A stretch of 51,285 bases of DNA, taken from contig CBDVDM010000012.1 in the NCBI GenBank assembly GCA_965372745.1, positions 1 to 51,285 on the forward strand, written 5' to 3'. Positions within the stretch are counted from its first letter, which is position 1, and every line of letters starts with the position of its first letter. Origin of the DNA: VRUG01 sp965372745 (GTDB lineage Bacteria > Planctomycetota > Phycisphaerae > Sedimentisphaerales > Anaerobacaceae). A model generated the notes under the pieces. That model was not told where the DNA came from and ran no database searches. It saw only the letters and a program-made list of their open reading frames with translations. Both the position numbers and the translations under genes were made by a program. Of the stretch, positions 33,634 to 43,916 are shown piece by piece.

Positions 33634-34107
33634 TTACCAGGCAAAGTGAGCAAACGCTCTGTTCGCCTCCGCCATTCTGTGGATATTTTCTCTCGTAGTC
33701 ATTGCCCCGCCGGTCTTATTATAAGCATCCATAAGTTCAGATGCTAATCTTTCACACATCGGCCTGCCGCTTTTGCTTCGTGATGACTGCAGTATCCATC
33801 GGAACGCAAGCGACTGCTGACGCTTGGAATTTACCTGCATCGGAACCTGGTAGCTCGAACCGCCGACTCGTTTACTGCGAACCTCAATCATCGGTTTGGC
33901 ATTATTTATTGCAGTCTCGAATACTTCGAACGGTTCAGAATCCTTTATCTTTTTTGATATTATGTCCATCGCATCATAAAAAACACGTTGAGCAACACTT
34001 TTTTTGCCGTCCCACATCAGACAGTTAATAAACTTAGAAGCGAGTTTACTATTGTATTTAGCATCAGGTTTTAATTGCTGCTGTGAAGCTGTAAATTTTT
34101 TAGCCAT
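33634..34107 (-). CDS. rpsG: Ribosomal protein S7
   Basis: 157 residues. SKLASKFINCLMWDGKKS, EVRSKRVGGSSYQVPMQV and the C-terminal RENIHRMAEANRAFAHFAW identify S7, a primary 16S 3'-domain binder. It lies 82 bases after rpsL, across a heptad array. Confidence 0.97.
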   Translation of the reverse strand: MAKKFTASQQQLKPDAKYNSKLASKFINCLMWDGKKSVAQRVFYDAMDIISKKIKDSEPFEVFETAINNAKPMIEVRSKRVGGSSYQVPMQVNSKRQQSLAFRWILQSSRSKSGRPMCERLASELMDAYNKTGGAMTTRENIHRMAEANRAFAHFAW

Positions 34108-34131
34108 TATTTACCTCTTTATTCGTTGAAT

Positions 34132-34187
34132 TCAATATCGCAACTCCCAATACTCAAAGTTCGATATTCTGACTTCTGATTTCTGAA
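34132..34187. repeat. Heptad array, rpsL-rpsG gap
   Basis: Eight 7-base units. The last three are near-identical TTCTGAC, TTCTGAT and TTCTGAA (34167-34187) and end two bases from the rpsL stop codon. Confidence 0.65.
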
Positions 34188-34189
34188 AC

Positions 34190-34561
34190 TTATTTCACTT
34201 TTTTAACGCCGTATTTACTTCTGCCCTGCTTGCGGCCGTCAACACCTGCACAATCAAGGACACCGCGAACTATGTGATATCGAACACCAGGCAGGTCCCT
34301 CACTCTTCCGCCGCGAATCATCACCGTGCTGTGTTCCTGCAGGTTATGGTCAATACCGGGTATATAAGCAGTAACTTCTTTACCGTTGGTCAACCTCACA
34401 CGGGCAATCTTGCGCAGTGCGGAGTTCGGCTTCTTCGGAGTCTGTGTCCTTACTATCAAACACACACCGCGCTTCTGAGGAGAACCGCTGATATCCGATA
34501 CACGTTTACTGCCCTTTGTTTTGCTTCTTGGACGCCTTACTAATTGATTTATTGTCGGCAT
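34190..34561 (-). CDS. rpsL: Ribosomal protein S12 with Arg at position 88
   Basis: 123 residues. The decoding-centre motifs are TPKKPNSALRK (K43 kept) and GGRVRDLPGVRYH. In the second, residue 88 is Arg, encoded AGG, where most bacteria have Lys. In E. coli and mycobacteria the Lys-to-Arg change at this site gives streptomycin resistance. It is 23 bases after rpoC. Confidence 0.97.
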   Translation of the reverse strand: MPTINQLVRRPRSKTKGSKRVSDISGSPQKRGVCLIVRTQTPKKPNSALRKIARVRLTNGKEVTAYIPGIDHNLQEHSTVMIRGGRVRDLPGVRYHIVRGVLDCAGVDGRKQGRSKYGVKKVK

Positions 34562-34584
34562 AAATTTCTTCCCAATCTAAAACT

Positions 34585-37500
34585 CTACTTAATTCCCAAC
34601 GCTTCCTTAATTGCAGCATCAGCCTTAGCCTCTGCATCTTTCATTTCTTTAACTTCAGCAAGCTCTTTCGGCACAGGAACTTCAACAAGATGTTTGACCT
34701 TCATTTCCAGATAAGGCTTAAACGCCGTACCAGCCGGTATCAGATGCCCAAGTATAACATTTTCTTTCAATCCGATAAGATTATCTATTCTACCACTTAA
34801 TGACGCCTCCGTCAAGACCTTAGTTGTCTCCTGGAAACTTGCTGCTGCGATAAAGCTTTCCGAGCGAAGCGATGCCTTGGTAATTCCCAAAAGCATTGTC
34901 TTGGCTGTCGCTGGTTTTGGGGTTCTTCCCTTTGCAGGCGTTCCACCAATCATCTCGACCTTGTCGTTGATTTCCGCAAGCTCTTGCTTTGTAAAAATCT
35001 GGCCAACTTCAATACCAGAAGTATCACCAACATCTGACACCTTAAGGCTGTTAGCCAGCTTATCGTTTTGTTTTCTAAACACAAACTTGTCAACAACCTC
35101 ACCTGGCAAAAACGAACTGTCACCAACGGAGTCAATCTCGACCTTATGCATCATCTGAGAGGCGATAATCTCAATATGCTTATCGTTGATATTCACATTC
35201 TGCGAACGGTAAACATTTTGAATTTCAACTATAAGATACCGCTGCAATTCCTCTTCACCCTTGATTCGAAGTATATCATGCGGCACCAACGGCCCATCAG
35301 TAAGAGCGTCTCCTGCTTCGGCAAAGTCACCCGTGTGAACATTCAGGTGCCTATCACGAGGAACGTGGTGTTCTTTTTCCATACCACCTTCGCTGCGAAC
35401 GGTAATCGTCATTTTGCCCTTGCGCTTGTCACTTCGAAGCTCTACTCGCCCGCTAATTTCAGCCATAGCTGCAGGGTCTTTAGGCTTACGGGCCTCAAAC
35501 ACCTCTGTTACTCTGGGAAGACCTCCGGTAATGTCCTGTGTACCGCTGGTTGCTCTTGGCTGATGAGCAAGAAGCTGGCCTGCCTGGACTTTCTGGCCCT
35601 CCAGTACCTCGATTCTTGCTCCTGCCGGCAGATAGTGAACATCAAGTATCTTGCCGTCCTTGTCTTCGATTATAATCTGCGGATGTTTATCGCCTTTATG
35701 CTCGATAACAATAGGCTTACCAATTTGACCTTTACGCTCTTCTTCAATGTGGATAGTCTCACCTTCAAGAATATCGGTAAACTGGATAACACCTGCCACT
35801 TCCGCAAGAATCGGGATTCGGTGCGGGTCCCATTCGAATATTACTTCACCACTTTTAATCTTAGCACCATCTTTAACTATAACAGTCGCTCCATAAGGAA
35901 CCTTAAATTTATCAAGTTCTCGTTCCTTTGCATCTACTACAGCTATCTCACCATTACGCTTGAGAACAATAGTACGCTTTGTTCCATCATCGCCGGTTAA
36001 AATAACTGCGTTGATATCGTGATATTTTATTTTGCCGTCATGGGTTGATTTTTGTGTACGCTCCAGGATTGCTCTTGAAGCAACACCGCCGGTATGGAAC
36101 GTTCGCAGTGTCAGTTGTGTACCTGGCTCACCAATCGACTGGGCGGCAATTATACCTACTGCCAATCCTTCCTCAACCAGGTTGCTCATACTCAAATCCC
36201 AACCGTAACATTTCGCACATATGCCGTACGGGCTGTCACAGGTCAACGGACTTCTCACTCTGATTGCATCAATACCCAATGCCTCAATCTTTACTGCTGT
36301 CTCAGGAGTGATAATTTCATTTTCATGAACTATCATCTCATTGGTAATCGGGTTACGTATATTGTCTCTGGACGTTCTTCCGACTATCAACTCAGACAGT
36401 GGCACAGCCACCTGTTCATTACCGCTGCTGACAATGCTTTTGGTAATACCCTGCAATGTCCCGCAATTGTGTTCGGCAACAATGACATTTTGTGCAACAT
36501 CAACGAGTTTACGTGTTAGATAACCGGAATTTGCCGTTTTCAGGGCCGTATCCGCTAATCCCTTACGTGCCCCGTGTGTTGAGCTGAAATACTCAAGAAC
36601 CGTCATGCCCTCACGGAAATTGGATTTAATCGGTGTCTCGATGATCTCCCCGCTCGGCTTGGCCATCAACGCACGCATTCCTGCAAGCTGCTGAATCTGG
36701 TCTACACTGCCTCGTGCACCGGAGTCGCTCATCAAATATATCGGGTTCAGATAGGCTTTGCCGTCACGTGTATCTTCCTTCAAACCACGCATCATCTCGT
36801 TGGTAACCGCAACACGTGCATGAGTCCAGGCATCAACAACCTGGTTATATCTTTCACGTTCGGTTAAAACTCCTAATTGATAGTTTTTTTGAATCTTTTT
36901 AACCTTATTTTCGGTTTCGTCGATAATCTGCTGTTTCTTTTCAGGTATCTTCAGGTCTGTAAGGCCAAAGCTCAAACCAGAAACCGTTGCGTACTTAAAG
37001 CCAACATCTTTAATTCGGTCAAGAAGGTCAACCGTCTCTGCACTGCCGGCCTCACTGTAACAGTCGCTGATAACACGGCTCAACATCTTCCGTGACATCG
37101 TTACATTATAGAACGGCAGCTTACTACTAAGTATATCATTGAATATACATCGACCTGCTGTAGTCTCTATTGCTGAACTATTGTCTGGGCTGCAGTCAGC
37201 AATCTGTTGAGAAACATCTGTTACAACCTTCTTATTCTTATCAAGTTTAACCTTCACCTTTGCCTGCAGGCTTACTTTACCCATGCTATAAGCCATTATC
37301 GCCTCGAAGCAGTCACGAAATGCCATCCCCTCGCCCTTTTCACTTTCAGCCATATGCGTCAGGTAATAATTACCCATAACCATATCCTGCGATGGCCCAA
37401 CCATAGGTTTGCCATTGGCTGGCGAAAAGACATTATTCGTAGTCATCATCAGCGTATGCGCTTCTACCTGAGCCTCAACACTTAACGGCAGATGCACCGC

Positions 37501-38883
37501 CATCTGGTCACCGTCAAAGTCAGCATTAAAGCCGCTGCATGCCAAAGGATGAAGCATGATAGCGTTACCCTCAACCAAAATCGGTTCAAACGCCTGAACG
37601 CCCATTCGGTGAAGTGTAGGTGCACGGTTTAACATAACAGGATGCTGATGAATAACTTCTTCAAGGATGTCCCAGACGTTTTCTTCACGTTTTTCAATCA
37701 TTCGCTTGGCACTTTTGATAGTATCAGCAAGGCCACGCTGTTTGAGTTTTCTTATAATAAAAGGCTGATAAAGCTCAAGTGCTATTTTCTTAGGCAAGCC
37801 GCATTGATTCAGCTTCAGGTGAGGCCCGACTACAATAACAGACCGGGCCGAATAATCCACACGCTTACCAAGCAGGTTCTCACGGAATCGGCCCTGCTTG
37901 CCCTTAATCATATCTGTCAGGCTCTTTAAAGGCCTGTTATTACTGCCGAGAACAGGACGACGGCAACGACCATTATCCAATAATGAATCAACCGCCTGCT
38001 GAAGCATTCGGGTCTCGTTGCGGATAATCACATCAGGGGCATTAAGGTCTATCAGCTTTTTCAAACGATTATTTCGGTTGATGATTCGCCTGTAAAGGTC
38101 ATTCAAATCACTTGTCGCAAAATTACCGCTTTCAAGCAGTACCAGAGGACGTAAATCAGGGGGTATTACAGGAACAACGTCAAGCACTATCCACTCGCAC
38201 TTGTTTACGCTGTTCTTTATCGAGTTAACTGATTTTAAGCGCTTGGTAAGGTCCTTGATTTTCTGTTTGCTGTTTGTCTTGGCAATAGATGCTCTTAATT
38301 CATCTGCTAAACTGTCCATATCGAGGGAAGACAATAATACTTTAATTGCGTCGGCACCCATTGAAACTTTAAATGCACCGCCATATTTTTCTGACGCTTC
38401 GCGATACTCCCCCTCACTTAGAAGCTGACCAATCTTCAACGGACTTTGGCCGGGGTCAGTAACTACATAATCCTGGAAGTAAATGATTTTCTCAAGGTCA
38501 GTACCTTTCATTGCAAGTAATGTACCGAGATGATTCGGTATCGCCTTGAAAAACCATATATGCACCACCGGTGCCGCCAGGTTAATATGTCCCATACGTT
38601 TACGGCGTACACGGCTGTGCGTCACTTTCACACCACAGCGGTCACAGATTATACCTTTGAACTTTGTCCCTTTGTATTTCCCGCAGGAACACTCCCAGTC
38701 ACGTTCAGGACCGAAAATACGTTCACAGAACAATCCATCTTTTTCCGGCCTGTACGTTCGATAGTTAATAGTCTCCGGTTTGCGAACTTCACCAAAAGAC
38801 CAGCTGCGAATATCATTAGGACTTGCCAATGATATTTTTACCGAACCGTAATCATTTATCCTGTCATAAATATTGCCTAACAT
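34585..38883 (-). CDS. rpoC: RNA polymerase beta' subunit
   Basis: 1432 residues (E. coli 1407). The N-terminal zinc ribbon CSCGKYK...CDRCG is near 66-85. The catalytic NADFDGD that binds the active-site Mg is near residue 455, in GFNADFDGDQMAVHLPLS. The second zinc site lies at CDSPYGICAKCYGWD. The trigger-loop region GEPGTQLTLRTFHTGG is intact. It is 45 bases after rpoB. Confidence 0.98.
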   Translation of the reverse strand: MLGNIYDRINDYGSVKISLASPNDIRSWSFGEVRKPETINYRTYRPEKDGLFCERIFGPERDWECSCGKYKGTKFKGIICDRCGVKVTHSRVRRKRMGHINLAAPVVHIWFFKAIPNHLGTLLAMKGTDLEKIIYFQDYVVTDPGQSPLKIGQLLSEGEYREASEKYGGAFKVSMGADAIKVLLSSLDMDSLADELRASIAKTNSKQKIKDLTKRLKSVNSIKNSVNKCEWIVLDVVPVIPPDLRPLVLLESGNFATSDLNDLYRRIINRNNRLKKLIDLNAPDVIIRNETRMLQQAVDSLLDNGRCRRPVLGSNNRPLKSLTDMIKGKQGRFRENLLGKRVDYSARSVIVVGPHLKLNQCGLPKKIALELYQPFIIRKLKQRGLADTIKSAKRMIEKREENVWDILEEVIHQHPVMLNRAPTLHRMGVQAFEPILVEGNAIMLHPLACSGFNADFDGDQMAVHLPLSVEAQVEAHTLMMTTNNVFSPANGKPMVGPSQDMVMGNYYLTHMAESEKGEGMAFRDCFEAIMAYSMGKVSLQAKVKVKLDKNKKVVTDVSQQIADCSPDNSSAIETTAGRCIFNDILSSKLPFYNVTMSRKMLSRVISDCYSEAGSAETVDLLDRIKDVGFKYATVSGLSFGLTDLKIPEKKQQIIDETENKVKKIQKNYQLGVLTERERYNQVVDAWTHARVAVTNEMMRGLKEDTRDGKAYLNPIYLMSDSGARGSVDQIQQLAGMRALMAKPSGEIIETPIKSNFREGMTVLEYFSSTHGARKGLADTALKTANSGYLTRKLVDVAQNVIVAEHNCGTLQGITKSIVSSGNEQVAVPLSELIVGRTSRDNIRNPITNEMIVHENEIITPETAVKIEALGIDAIRVRSPLTCDSPYGICAKCYGWDLSMSNLVEEGLAVGIIAAQSIGEPGTQLTLRTFHTGGVASRAILERTQKSTHDGKIKYHDINAVILTGDDGTKRTIVLKRNGEIAVVDAKERELDKFKVPYGATVIVKDGAKIKSGEVIFEWDPHRIPILAEVAGVIQFTDILEGETIHIEEERKGQIGKPIVIEHKGDKHPQIIIEDKDGKILDVHYLPAGARIEVLEGQKVQAGQLLAHQPRATSGTQDITGGLPRVTEVFEARKPKDPAAMAEISGRVELRSDKRKGKMTITVRSEGGMEKEHHVPRDRHLNVHTGDFAEAGDALTDGPLVPHDILRIKGEEELQRYLIVEIQNVYRSQNVNINDKHIEIIASQMMHKVEIDSVGDSSFLPGEVVDKFVFRKQNDKLANSLKVSDVGDTSGIEVGQIFTKQELAEINDKVEMIGGTPAKGRTPKPATAKTMLLGITKASLRSESFIAAASFQETTKVLTEASLSGRIDNLIGLKENVILGHLIPAGTAFKPYLEMKVKHLVEVPVPKELAEVKEMKDAEAKADAAIKEALGIK

Positions 38884-38928
38884 TTAAGCCTGACTCCTAA
38901 ATTTTGTTTGAGTTCTCAAATGTTAATT

Positions 38929-41900
38929 TTAAAGAACCGTTGTACCCAGCCGTTTTTTCTCAAGCTGAATATTAAGACCCAACCCTCTAATTTCATTACA
39001 TAACACATCAAACGATAGCGGCGTACCGGCCTCTAACGTGTTCTTACCTTTGACCATCGATTCATATATCTTGGTACGGCCCTCAACATCATCGCTCTTT
39101 ACAGTCAACATCTCCTGCAATGTATAAGCTGCCCCGTAACCTTCCAACGCCCAGACTTCCATCTCACCGAATCTTTGACCGCCGGTCCTCGCCTTACCAC
39201 CTAACGGCTGCTGGGTTATCAGGCTATATGGACCGGTCGCTCTGGCATGAATCTTGTCATCGACAAGATGATGCAGTTTCAGCATATAGATATAGCCGAT
39301 TGTCGCCTTTTGGACAAACGGCATACCCGTACGGCCATCATAAAGCTGGGTCTTCAATAACGCTGGTACAGTTACAAAAAGCTCTTTATCGGACGGCGCC
39401 TCATTAGTTTCTGCTAATTCAGCTTTACGATTATTGACGAGTTCATTTGCCTCTTTGGTAAGCTGCATGATATCACCCTCTGTTGCCCCATCGAATACCG
39501 GAGTAATAGCTGTAAAGCCCAATACTTTGGCTACCCAGCCAAGATGTGTCTCGAGAATTTGACCAACGTTCATACGACTCGGCACACCGAGCGGATTCAA
39601 AAGAATATCAAGCTGCGTTCCGTCTTCCAAAAACGGCATATCCTCTTCAGGCATTATTTTGGCAATTACGCCTTTATTCCCGTGTCGCCCTGCCATCTTG
39701 TCACCGATTGACAACGTCCTTTTAGCTGCAATGTAAATCTTCACCATCTGAAGCACTCCGCTGGGAAGATCGTCGCCATGTTTAACTCGTTCTAACCTGC
39801 GGTTCTTTTCTTCCTGAATCTCTACTATCCTGACCCAGAACTTATCTATGATTTTTTGCACCTTCTCGCGCATCGCCGCCGGTTTGACCCACTTAATATT
39901 AAAGTTCTCGATCTGCTCGTAAATAACATCATCGTCATCACTGACTCCGACCTTCTGACGAGTAGACGGGTCAATCATATTAACATCAAATTTGTCGCCG
40001 ATAGCCTCAACCATCTGCTTAAACATCAGACACTCTTTGCCTTGCATCTTCTTTCGATATTCTTTTATCTGGCTGCGCAGACTTTTCTTTTCCTCTTCAT
40101 CACCGGCGCCTCGTCGCGTAAACTTTTCCGTTTTGATTACGACACCTTCATAGCCGCTCGGAAGTTCCAGCGAGTCATTCTTAACATCTTCTCCTGCCCT
40201 GCCGAATATCGCATGTAGAAGTTTCTCTTCCGGTGTCAGCTCGGTTTTGCTCTTTGGAACAACCTTACCTACAAGGATATCACCCGGATACACCCGCGTA
40301 CCTTCACAGATTATCCCGTACTCATCCAGGTTGCGCAAGGCCCGCTCACTAACGTTGGGTATGTCATTTGTAAATTCTTCTTTGCCGAGACGTGTTTCTC
40401 TTACTTCGGCAGTAAACTCATCAATATGAATACTCGTGAAATCATCGTTCTTCACAAGTTTTTCACTGACAATAATCGCATCCTCAAAATTAAAACCCTC
40501 AAAAGAGACAAAGCCAACAAGGATATTCTTACCAAGTGCCAGCGAGCCGTGGTCCGTGCCGCCGCCGTCTGTTATGATTTGGTTCTTCTCGACCTTGTCG
40601 CCGAGTTTGACTATGGGCCTTTGATTCAGGCACGTCCTCTCATTCAGGCCGACAAACTTTTCAAGAACATACTCATCAGTCTGATTTATTACTATCCTTG
40701 TCGAATCAACACTTGTAACTACTCCCTTATTGCGGGCTCGCACCACCATACTCGAGTTCTGACCGACAACCTTCTCCATTCCGGTACCTACCAGAGGCAT
40801 CTCGCTTTTCAAAAGTGGAACTGCCTGACGCTGCATGTTAGAACCCATCAATGCACGGTTAGCATCATCATGCTCCAGAAATGGAATAAGTGACGCAGAA
40901 ATGCCAACGGTCTGTTTCGGAGAAATATCTACATAGTTAACTTCCTTATCTGACACTTGGGCAAGCTCACTGTTCTTAAGAGCCAGTACAACACCTTCAT
41001 GAATCCTGTTTGTCTTCTGGTCAACAGTACCAGGTGCCGCAATCACCGCCTTCATTTCCTCGTCTGCTCGCAAATAGTCAACATCACCGGTGACTTTACC
41101 TTTGACGACTTTACAGTAAGGTGTCAGAAGAAATCCATATTCGTCCATACCTGCAAATATCGCCAAAGAGGCAATCAATCCGATATTGGTCCCTTCGGGG
41201 GTCTCAATCGGGCAAATTCTGCCGTAATGGCTGATATGAACGTCACGAACCTCAAAGCCAGCTCGGCGCCTGTTCAAGCCGCCAGGACCTAATGCAGACA
41301 ACCGTCTCTCATGGGTTAACTGGCTTAATGCGTTGGTCTGGTCAACAATCTGGCTCAACTCGCCTCTGCCAAAGAAATAATTGATACTGCTTGAAACACT
41401 CTTGGAGTTCACTATGTCTGCTATACGCAGAGGCTCTTCGCTGTCCCTTTTAGAACTCATTCGTTCCTGAACCGTTTTACGAAGTTTTAGAAGACCTTTC
41501 CTGATCTCATCAGCAGCAAGTTCGTCAATTGTTCGAAGTCTCCTGTTGCCAAGGTGGTCTATATCGTCAACTACTCCCTCATTATTACGCAGTTTTATTA
41601 TATATCTCATCGTATTAAGGAAGTCTTCCGAACGAAGCGTCATCTCTTTTTCATCTACCTGCTGTTCGAACTTACGATTTAATCTGAACCTGCCGACCTT
41701 GCCAAGACGATATCGATTAACATCAGAAAACTTTTCTTTAAAAAATGTCCTTGCCTTTTCAACGTTTGGCGGATTGCCTGGTCTCAACCTCATATAAAAC
41801 TTCAACAATGCCTGGTCCTGGTCTTGGCAGTCATCCTCTGCCACCGTGTTTAGAATAATCGGGTCGCTTACCTTTTCGATAATCTCGACTTTTTTGATTT

Positions 41901-42687
41901 TACTTTGCTGTAACAGCGAAACCCTGTCACCAATCTGAGTACCTGCCTTGACTATCACCTCTCCGGTCTCGGTATCAACAATCGGCCCGACCGACCACAT
42001 CTCCGGAGTCAGTTTTGCTTTAGTAACGGTTTTCGTCGGGTAAAACAGGCGAAGAATCGTCTCGGTCTCACTGTTTTCCGGGTCAATTGCCCGAAGAAAA
42101 GTTGTCGCCGATATCTTGCTGGACTGGTCTATCTTTACAACCAGAACGTCTTTCTTTGTCACGCTTATCTCTATCCAGCTGCCTCGTTCAGGAATTATCC
42201 TGCCGCCATGCAGAACACGGTCACCCTCTTTACTGTCGACTAAGAAATCAACACCGGGACTGCGGTGAAGCTGACTTACTATCACACGTTCTGCACCATT
42301 GATGATAAACTCACCGCCGCCTATCATTTTCGGGATTTCACCAAGATATATAGACTGCTCAGCAAGATTTTCGCCGTCTTTATTTTTTAGCCGACAGGTT
42401 ATCTTCATTGGATAACCATAGGTCAGACGAAGTTGACGGCACTCCCTTGGTGCATAACGAGGCTCTTCAAGCTCGTAATACAGGTATTCCAGCTTCATCG
42501 ACTTATCATAGCTCTCGATGGGGAATATCTCTACGAACAATGACTCAAGGCCGTAATTTTCCCTTTTGTTCGGTGCTGCATCTCTTTGCAGAAAACCAGC
42601 ATAGCTGTTTCTCTGTATCGCCACAAGGTTCGGAATCTCTACCGCATCCCGAATTTTGCCAAAATTGCGAAACGTTCGCGAAACCAT
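38929..42687 (-). CDS. rpoB: RNA polymerase beta subunit
   Basis: 1252 residues, about 90 shorter than E. coli, mainly in lineage-specific insertions. The rifampicin pocket reads LSQIVDQTNALSQLTHERR and SALG, keeping the positions equal to E. coli D516, H526, R529 and S531. The C-terminal KPxxGRxxxGG-like stretch (PLGGKARTGGQRFGEMEVWA) is intact. It lies 76 bases after rplL. Confidence 0.98.
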   Translation of the reverse strand: MVSRTFRNFGKIRDAVEIPNLVAIQRNSYAGFLQRDAAPNKRENYGLESLFVEIFPIESYDKSMKLEYLYYELEEPRYAPRECRQLRLTYGYPMKITCRLKNKDGENLAEQSIYLGEIPKMIGGGEFIINGAERVIVSQLHRSPGVDFLVDSKEGDRVLHGGRIIPERGSWIEISVTKKDVLVVKIDQSSKISATTFLRAIDPENSETETILRLFYPTKTVTKAKLTPEMWSVGPIVDTETGEVIVKAGTQIGDRVSLLQQSKIKKVEIIEKVSDPIILNTVAEDDCQDQDQALLKFYMRLRPGNPPNVEKARTFFKEKFSDVNRYRLGKVGRFRLNRKFEQQVDEKEMTLRSEDFLNTMRYIIKLRNNEGVVDDIDHLGNRRLRTIDELAADEIRKGLLKLRKTVQERMSSKRDSEEPLRIADIVNSKSVSSSINYFFGRGELSQIVDQTNALSQLTHERRLSALGPGGLNRRRAGFEVRDVHISHYGRICPIETPEGTNIGLIASLAIFAGMDEYGFLLTPYCKVVKGKVTGDVDYLRADEEMKAVIAAPGTVDQKTNRIHEGVVLALKNSELAQVSDKEVNYVDISPKQTVGISASLIPFLEHDDANRALMGSNMQRQAVPLLKSEMPLVGTGMEKVVGQNSSMVVRARNKGVVTSVDSTRIVINQTDEYVLEKFVGLNERTCLNQRPIVKLGDKVEKNQIITDGGGTDHGSLALGKNILVGFVSFEGFNFEDAIIVSEKLVKNDDFTSIHIDEFTAEVRETRLGKEEFTNDIPNVSERALRNLDEYGIICEGTRVYPGDILVGKVVPKSKTELTPEEKLLHAIFGRAGEDVKNDSLELPSGYEGVVIKTEKFTRRGAGDEEEKKSLRSQIKEYRKKMQGKECLMFKQMVEAIGDKFDVNMIDPSTRQKVGVSDDDDVIYEQIENFNIKWVKPAAMREKVQKIIDKFWVRIVEIQEEKNRRLERVKHGDDLPSGVLQMVKIYIAAKRTLSIGDKMAGRHGNKGVIAKIMPEEDMPFLEDGTQLDILLNPLGVPSRMNVGQILETHLGWVAKVLGFTAITPVFDGATEGDIMQLTKEANELVNNRKAELAETNEAPSDKELFVTVPALLKTQLYDGRTGMPFVQKATIGYIYMLKLHHLVDDKIHARATGPYSLITQQPLGGKARTGGQRFGEMEVWALEGYGAAYTLQEMLTVKSDDVEGRTKIYESMVKGKNTLEAGTPLSFDVLCNEIRGLGLNIQLEKKRLGTTVL

Positions 42688-42763
42688 TTATTGCTCCTTT
42701 AATAACAACTATGCGTTTAACGTCTGAATTTTACACTGCCCGTCAACCGCCTTTAGCTGATAC

Positions 42764-43207
42764 CTATGCCAATTCTACAATTGCACCAACATCTTCAAGC
42801 TTCTTTTTGGCAGCCTCGGCATCTTCCTTGTTCAGGCCTTCCTTTACCGCTTTGGGTGCACTTTCAACTAAGTCTTTGGCTTCTTTAAGCCCAAGAGCCG
42901 TCAATGCCCGGACCTCTTTGATGACCTGAATCTTCTTCTCACCGAAATCTTTCAGGACTACATCAAACGTAGTCTTTTCTTCAGCTTCTTCTTCGGCCAC
43001 GCCTGCAGGCCCTGCTACCATAACCGCTCCGCCTGCTGCAGGCTCGATACCATGTTCTTCCTTGAGATAATCACCGAGCTCTTTAGCCTGCATTAAACTA
43101 AGCTTTACTATCTTGTCTCCGAGCGTTTTAATGTCCTTGCTCCATTCCTTTGGACTCGCTGCTTCTGTTGTTTCTGTTACTTCCTGAGTTTTTTCTTCAT
43201 CTGCCAT
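42764..43207 (-). CDS. rplL: Ribosomal protein L7/L12
   Basis: 147 residues against 121 in E. coli. The N-terminal dimerisation helices (IKTLGDKIVKLSLMQAKELG) begin near residue 26 after an acidic Thr/Glu-rich lead. A hinge rich in Ala, Gly and Glu and the factor-binding domain (EKTTFDVVLKDFGEKKIQVI) follow. I start at ATG 43207, which has AGGAG ten bases upstream; that ribosome binding site lies inside the longer open frame. Confidence 0.95.
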   Translation of the reverse strand: MADEEKTQEVTETTEAASPKEWSKDIKTLGDKIVKLSLMQAKELGDYLKEEHGIEPAAGGAVMVAGPAGVAEEEAEEKTTFDVVLKDFGEKKIQVIKEVRALTALGLKEAKDLVESAPKAVKEGLNKEDAEAAKKKLEDVGAIVELA

Positions 43208-43245
43208 TTCTATTAAACTCCTGTTCATTAACGTCTGATGGTAGC

Positions 43246-43263
43246 CGAAACTACGCCGTTTCG
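43246..43263. repeat. CGAAAC hairpin in rplJ-rplL gap
   Basis: CGAAAC, a 6-base loop, then GTTTCG: a perfect 6-bp stem in the 105-base gap. There is no T run. It could be a processing or translation-control hairpin, since L7/L12 is needed in four or more copies per L10. Confidence 0.35.
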
Positions 43264-43312
43264 TTTAACCCTTAAAGGGACAGCCATCCGGACCGGTTAA
43301 TAATCAAATCAT

Positions 43313-43867
43313 TTATGCCGCCTGTTTATCTGACTGCTCATCTGACTCTTCAGCATCTTCAATCATAGTTTTTATACAGCCGGCGATAATACCTGCAGGC
43401 GATGCGATTGCACCTGCCAGAGTTCTTGCAGGTGACTGTATAAGTGTAACAATCTGTCCCTGAAGCTCTACTCGGTTCGGCATTTCCGAAAGCTCTGTTG
43501 CTCGCTTCGAATCAAGCACTTCGCCCTCGAGAAATGCTCCCTTAATCGCCAATGCCTCAACCTTCACGCCACAGTCGACAATCTGCTTGGCCACATCGAC
43601 AATGCTGTCTCCTCCGAATGCCACCGCGCAGGCCCCGCTGAACATCTCTGCCGCCGCCGGCATATCATGATTTTTCAGCGCCCTTCGGAAAAGAGAGTTC
43701 TTGACAACCATCAATCCGATACCGTTTTCCTTTAGTTCTCCTCGCACAACATTATTATCTGTACCGCTTACTCCGGTAAGACTGACAACGAGAAAATCCA
43801 TGATACTATTGTCTTCGATTCTTTTCTGAAGTTCCGACTCTAATAATCCTTTTACATATTTACTCAT
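43313..43867 (-). CDS. rplJ: Ribosomal protein L10
   Basis: 184 residues. The base of the L12 stalk. GVSGTDNNVVRGELKENGIG and KNSLFRRALKNHD fit the N-terminal domain, and ASPAGIIAGCIKTMIEDAEE the C-terminal helix that binds L7/L12. It lies only 49 bases after rplA, which leaves little room for the long L10 leader seen in E. coli. Confidence 0.95.
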   Translation of the reverse strand: MSKYVKGLLESELQKRIEDNSIMDFLVVSLTGVSGTDNNVVRGELKENGIGLMVVKNSLFRRALKNHDMPAAAEMFSGACAVAFGGDSIVDVAKQIVDCGVKVEALAIKGAFLEGEVLDSKRATELSEMPNRVELQGQIVTLIQSPARTLAGAIASPAGIIAGCIKTMIEDAEESDEQSDKQAA

Positions 43868-43916
43868 ATCTTCACCTTTTTACTCAAACCAATGTCTAAT
43901 ATCTTTTCTTTTTACT

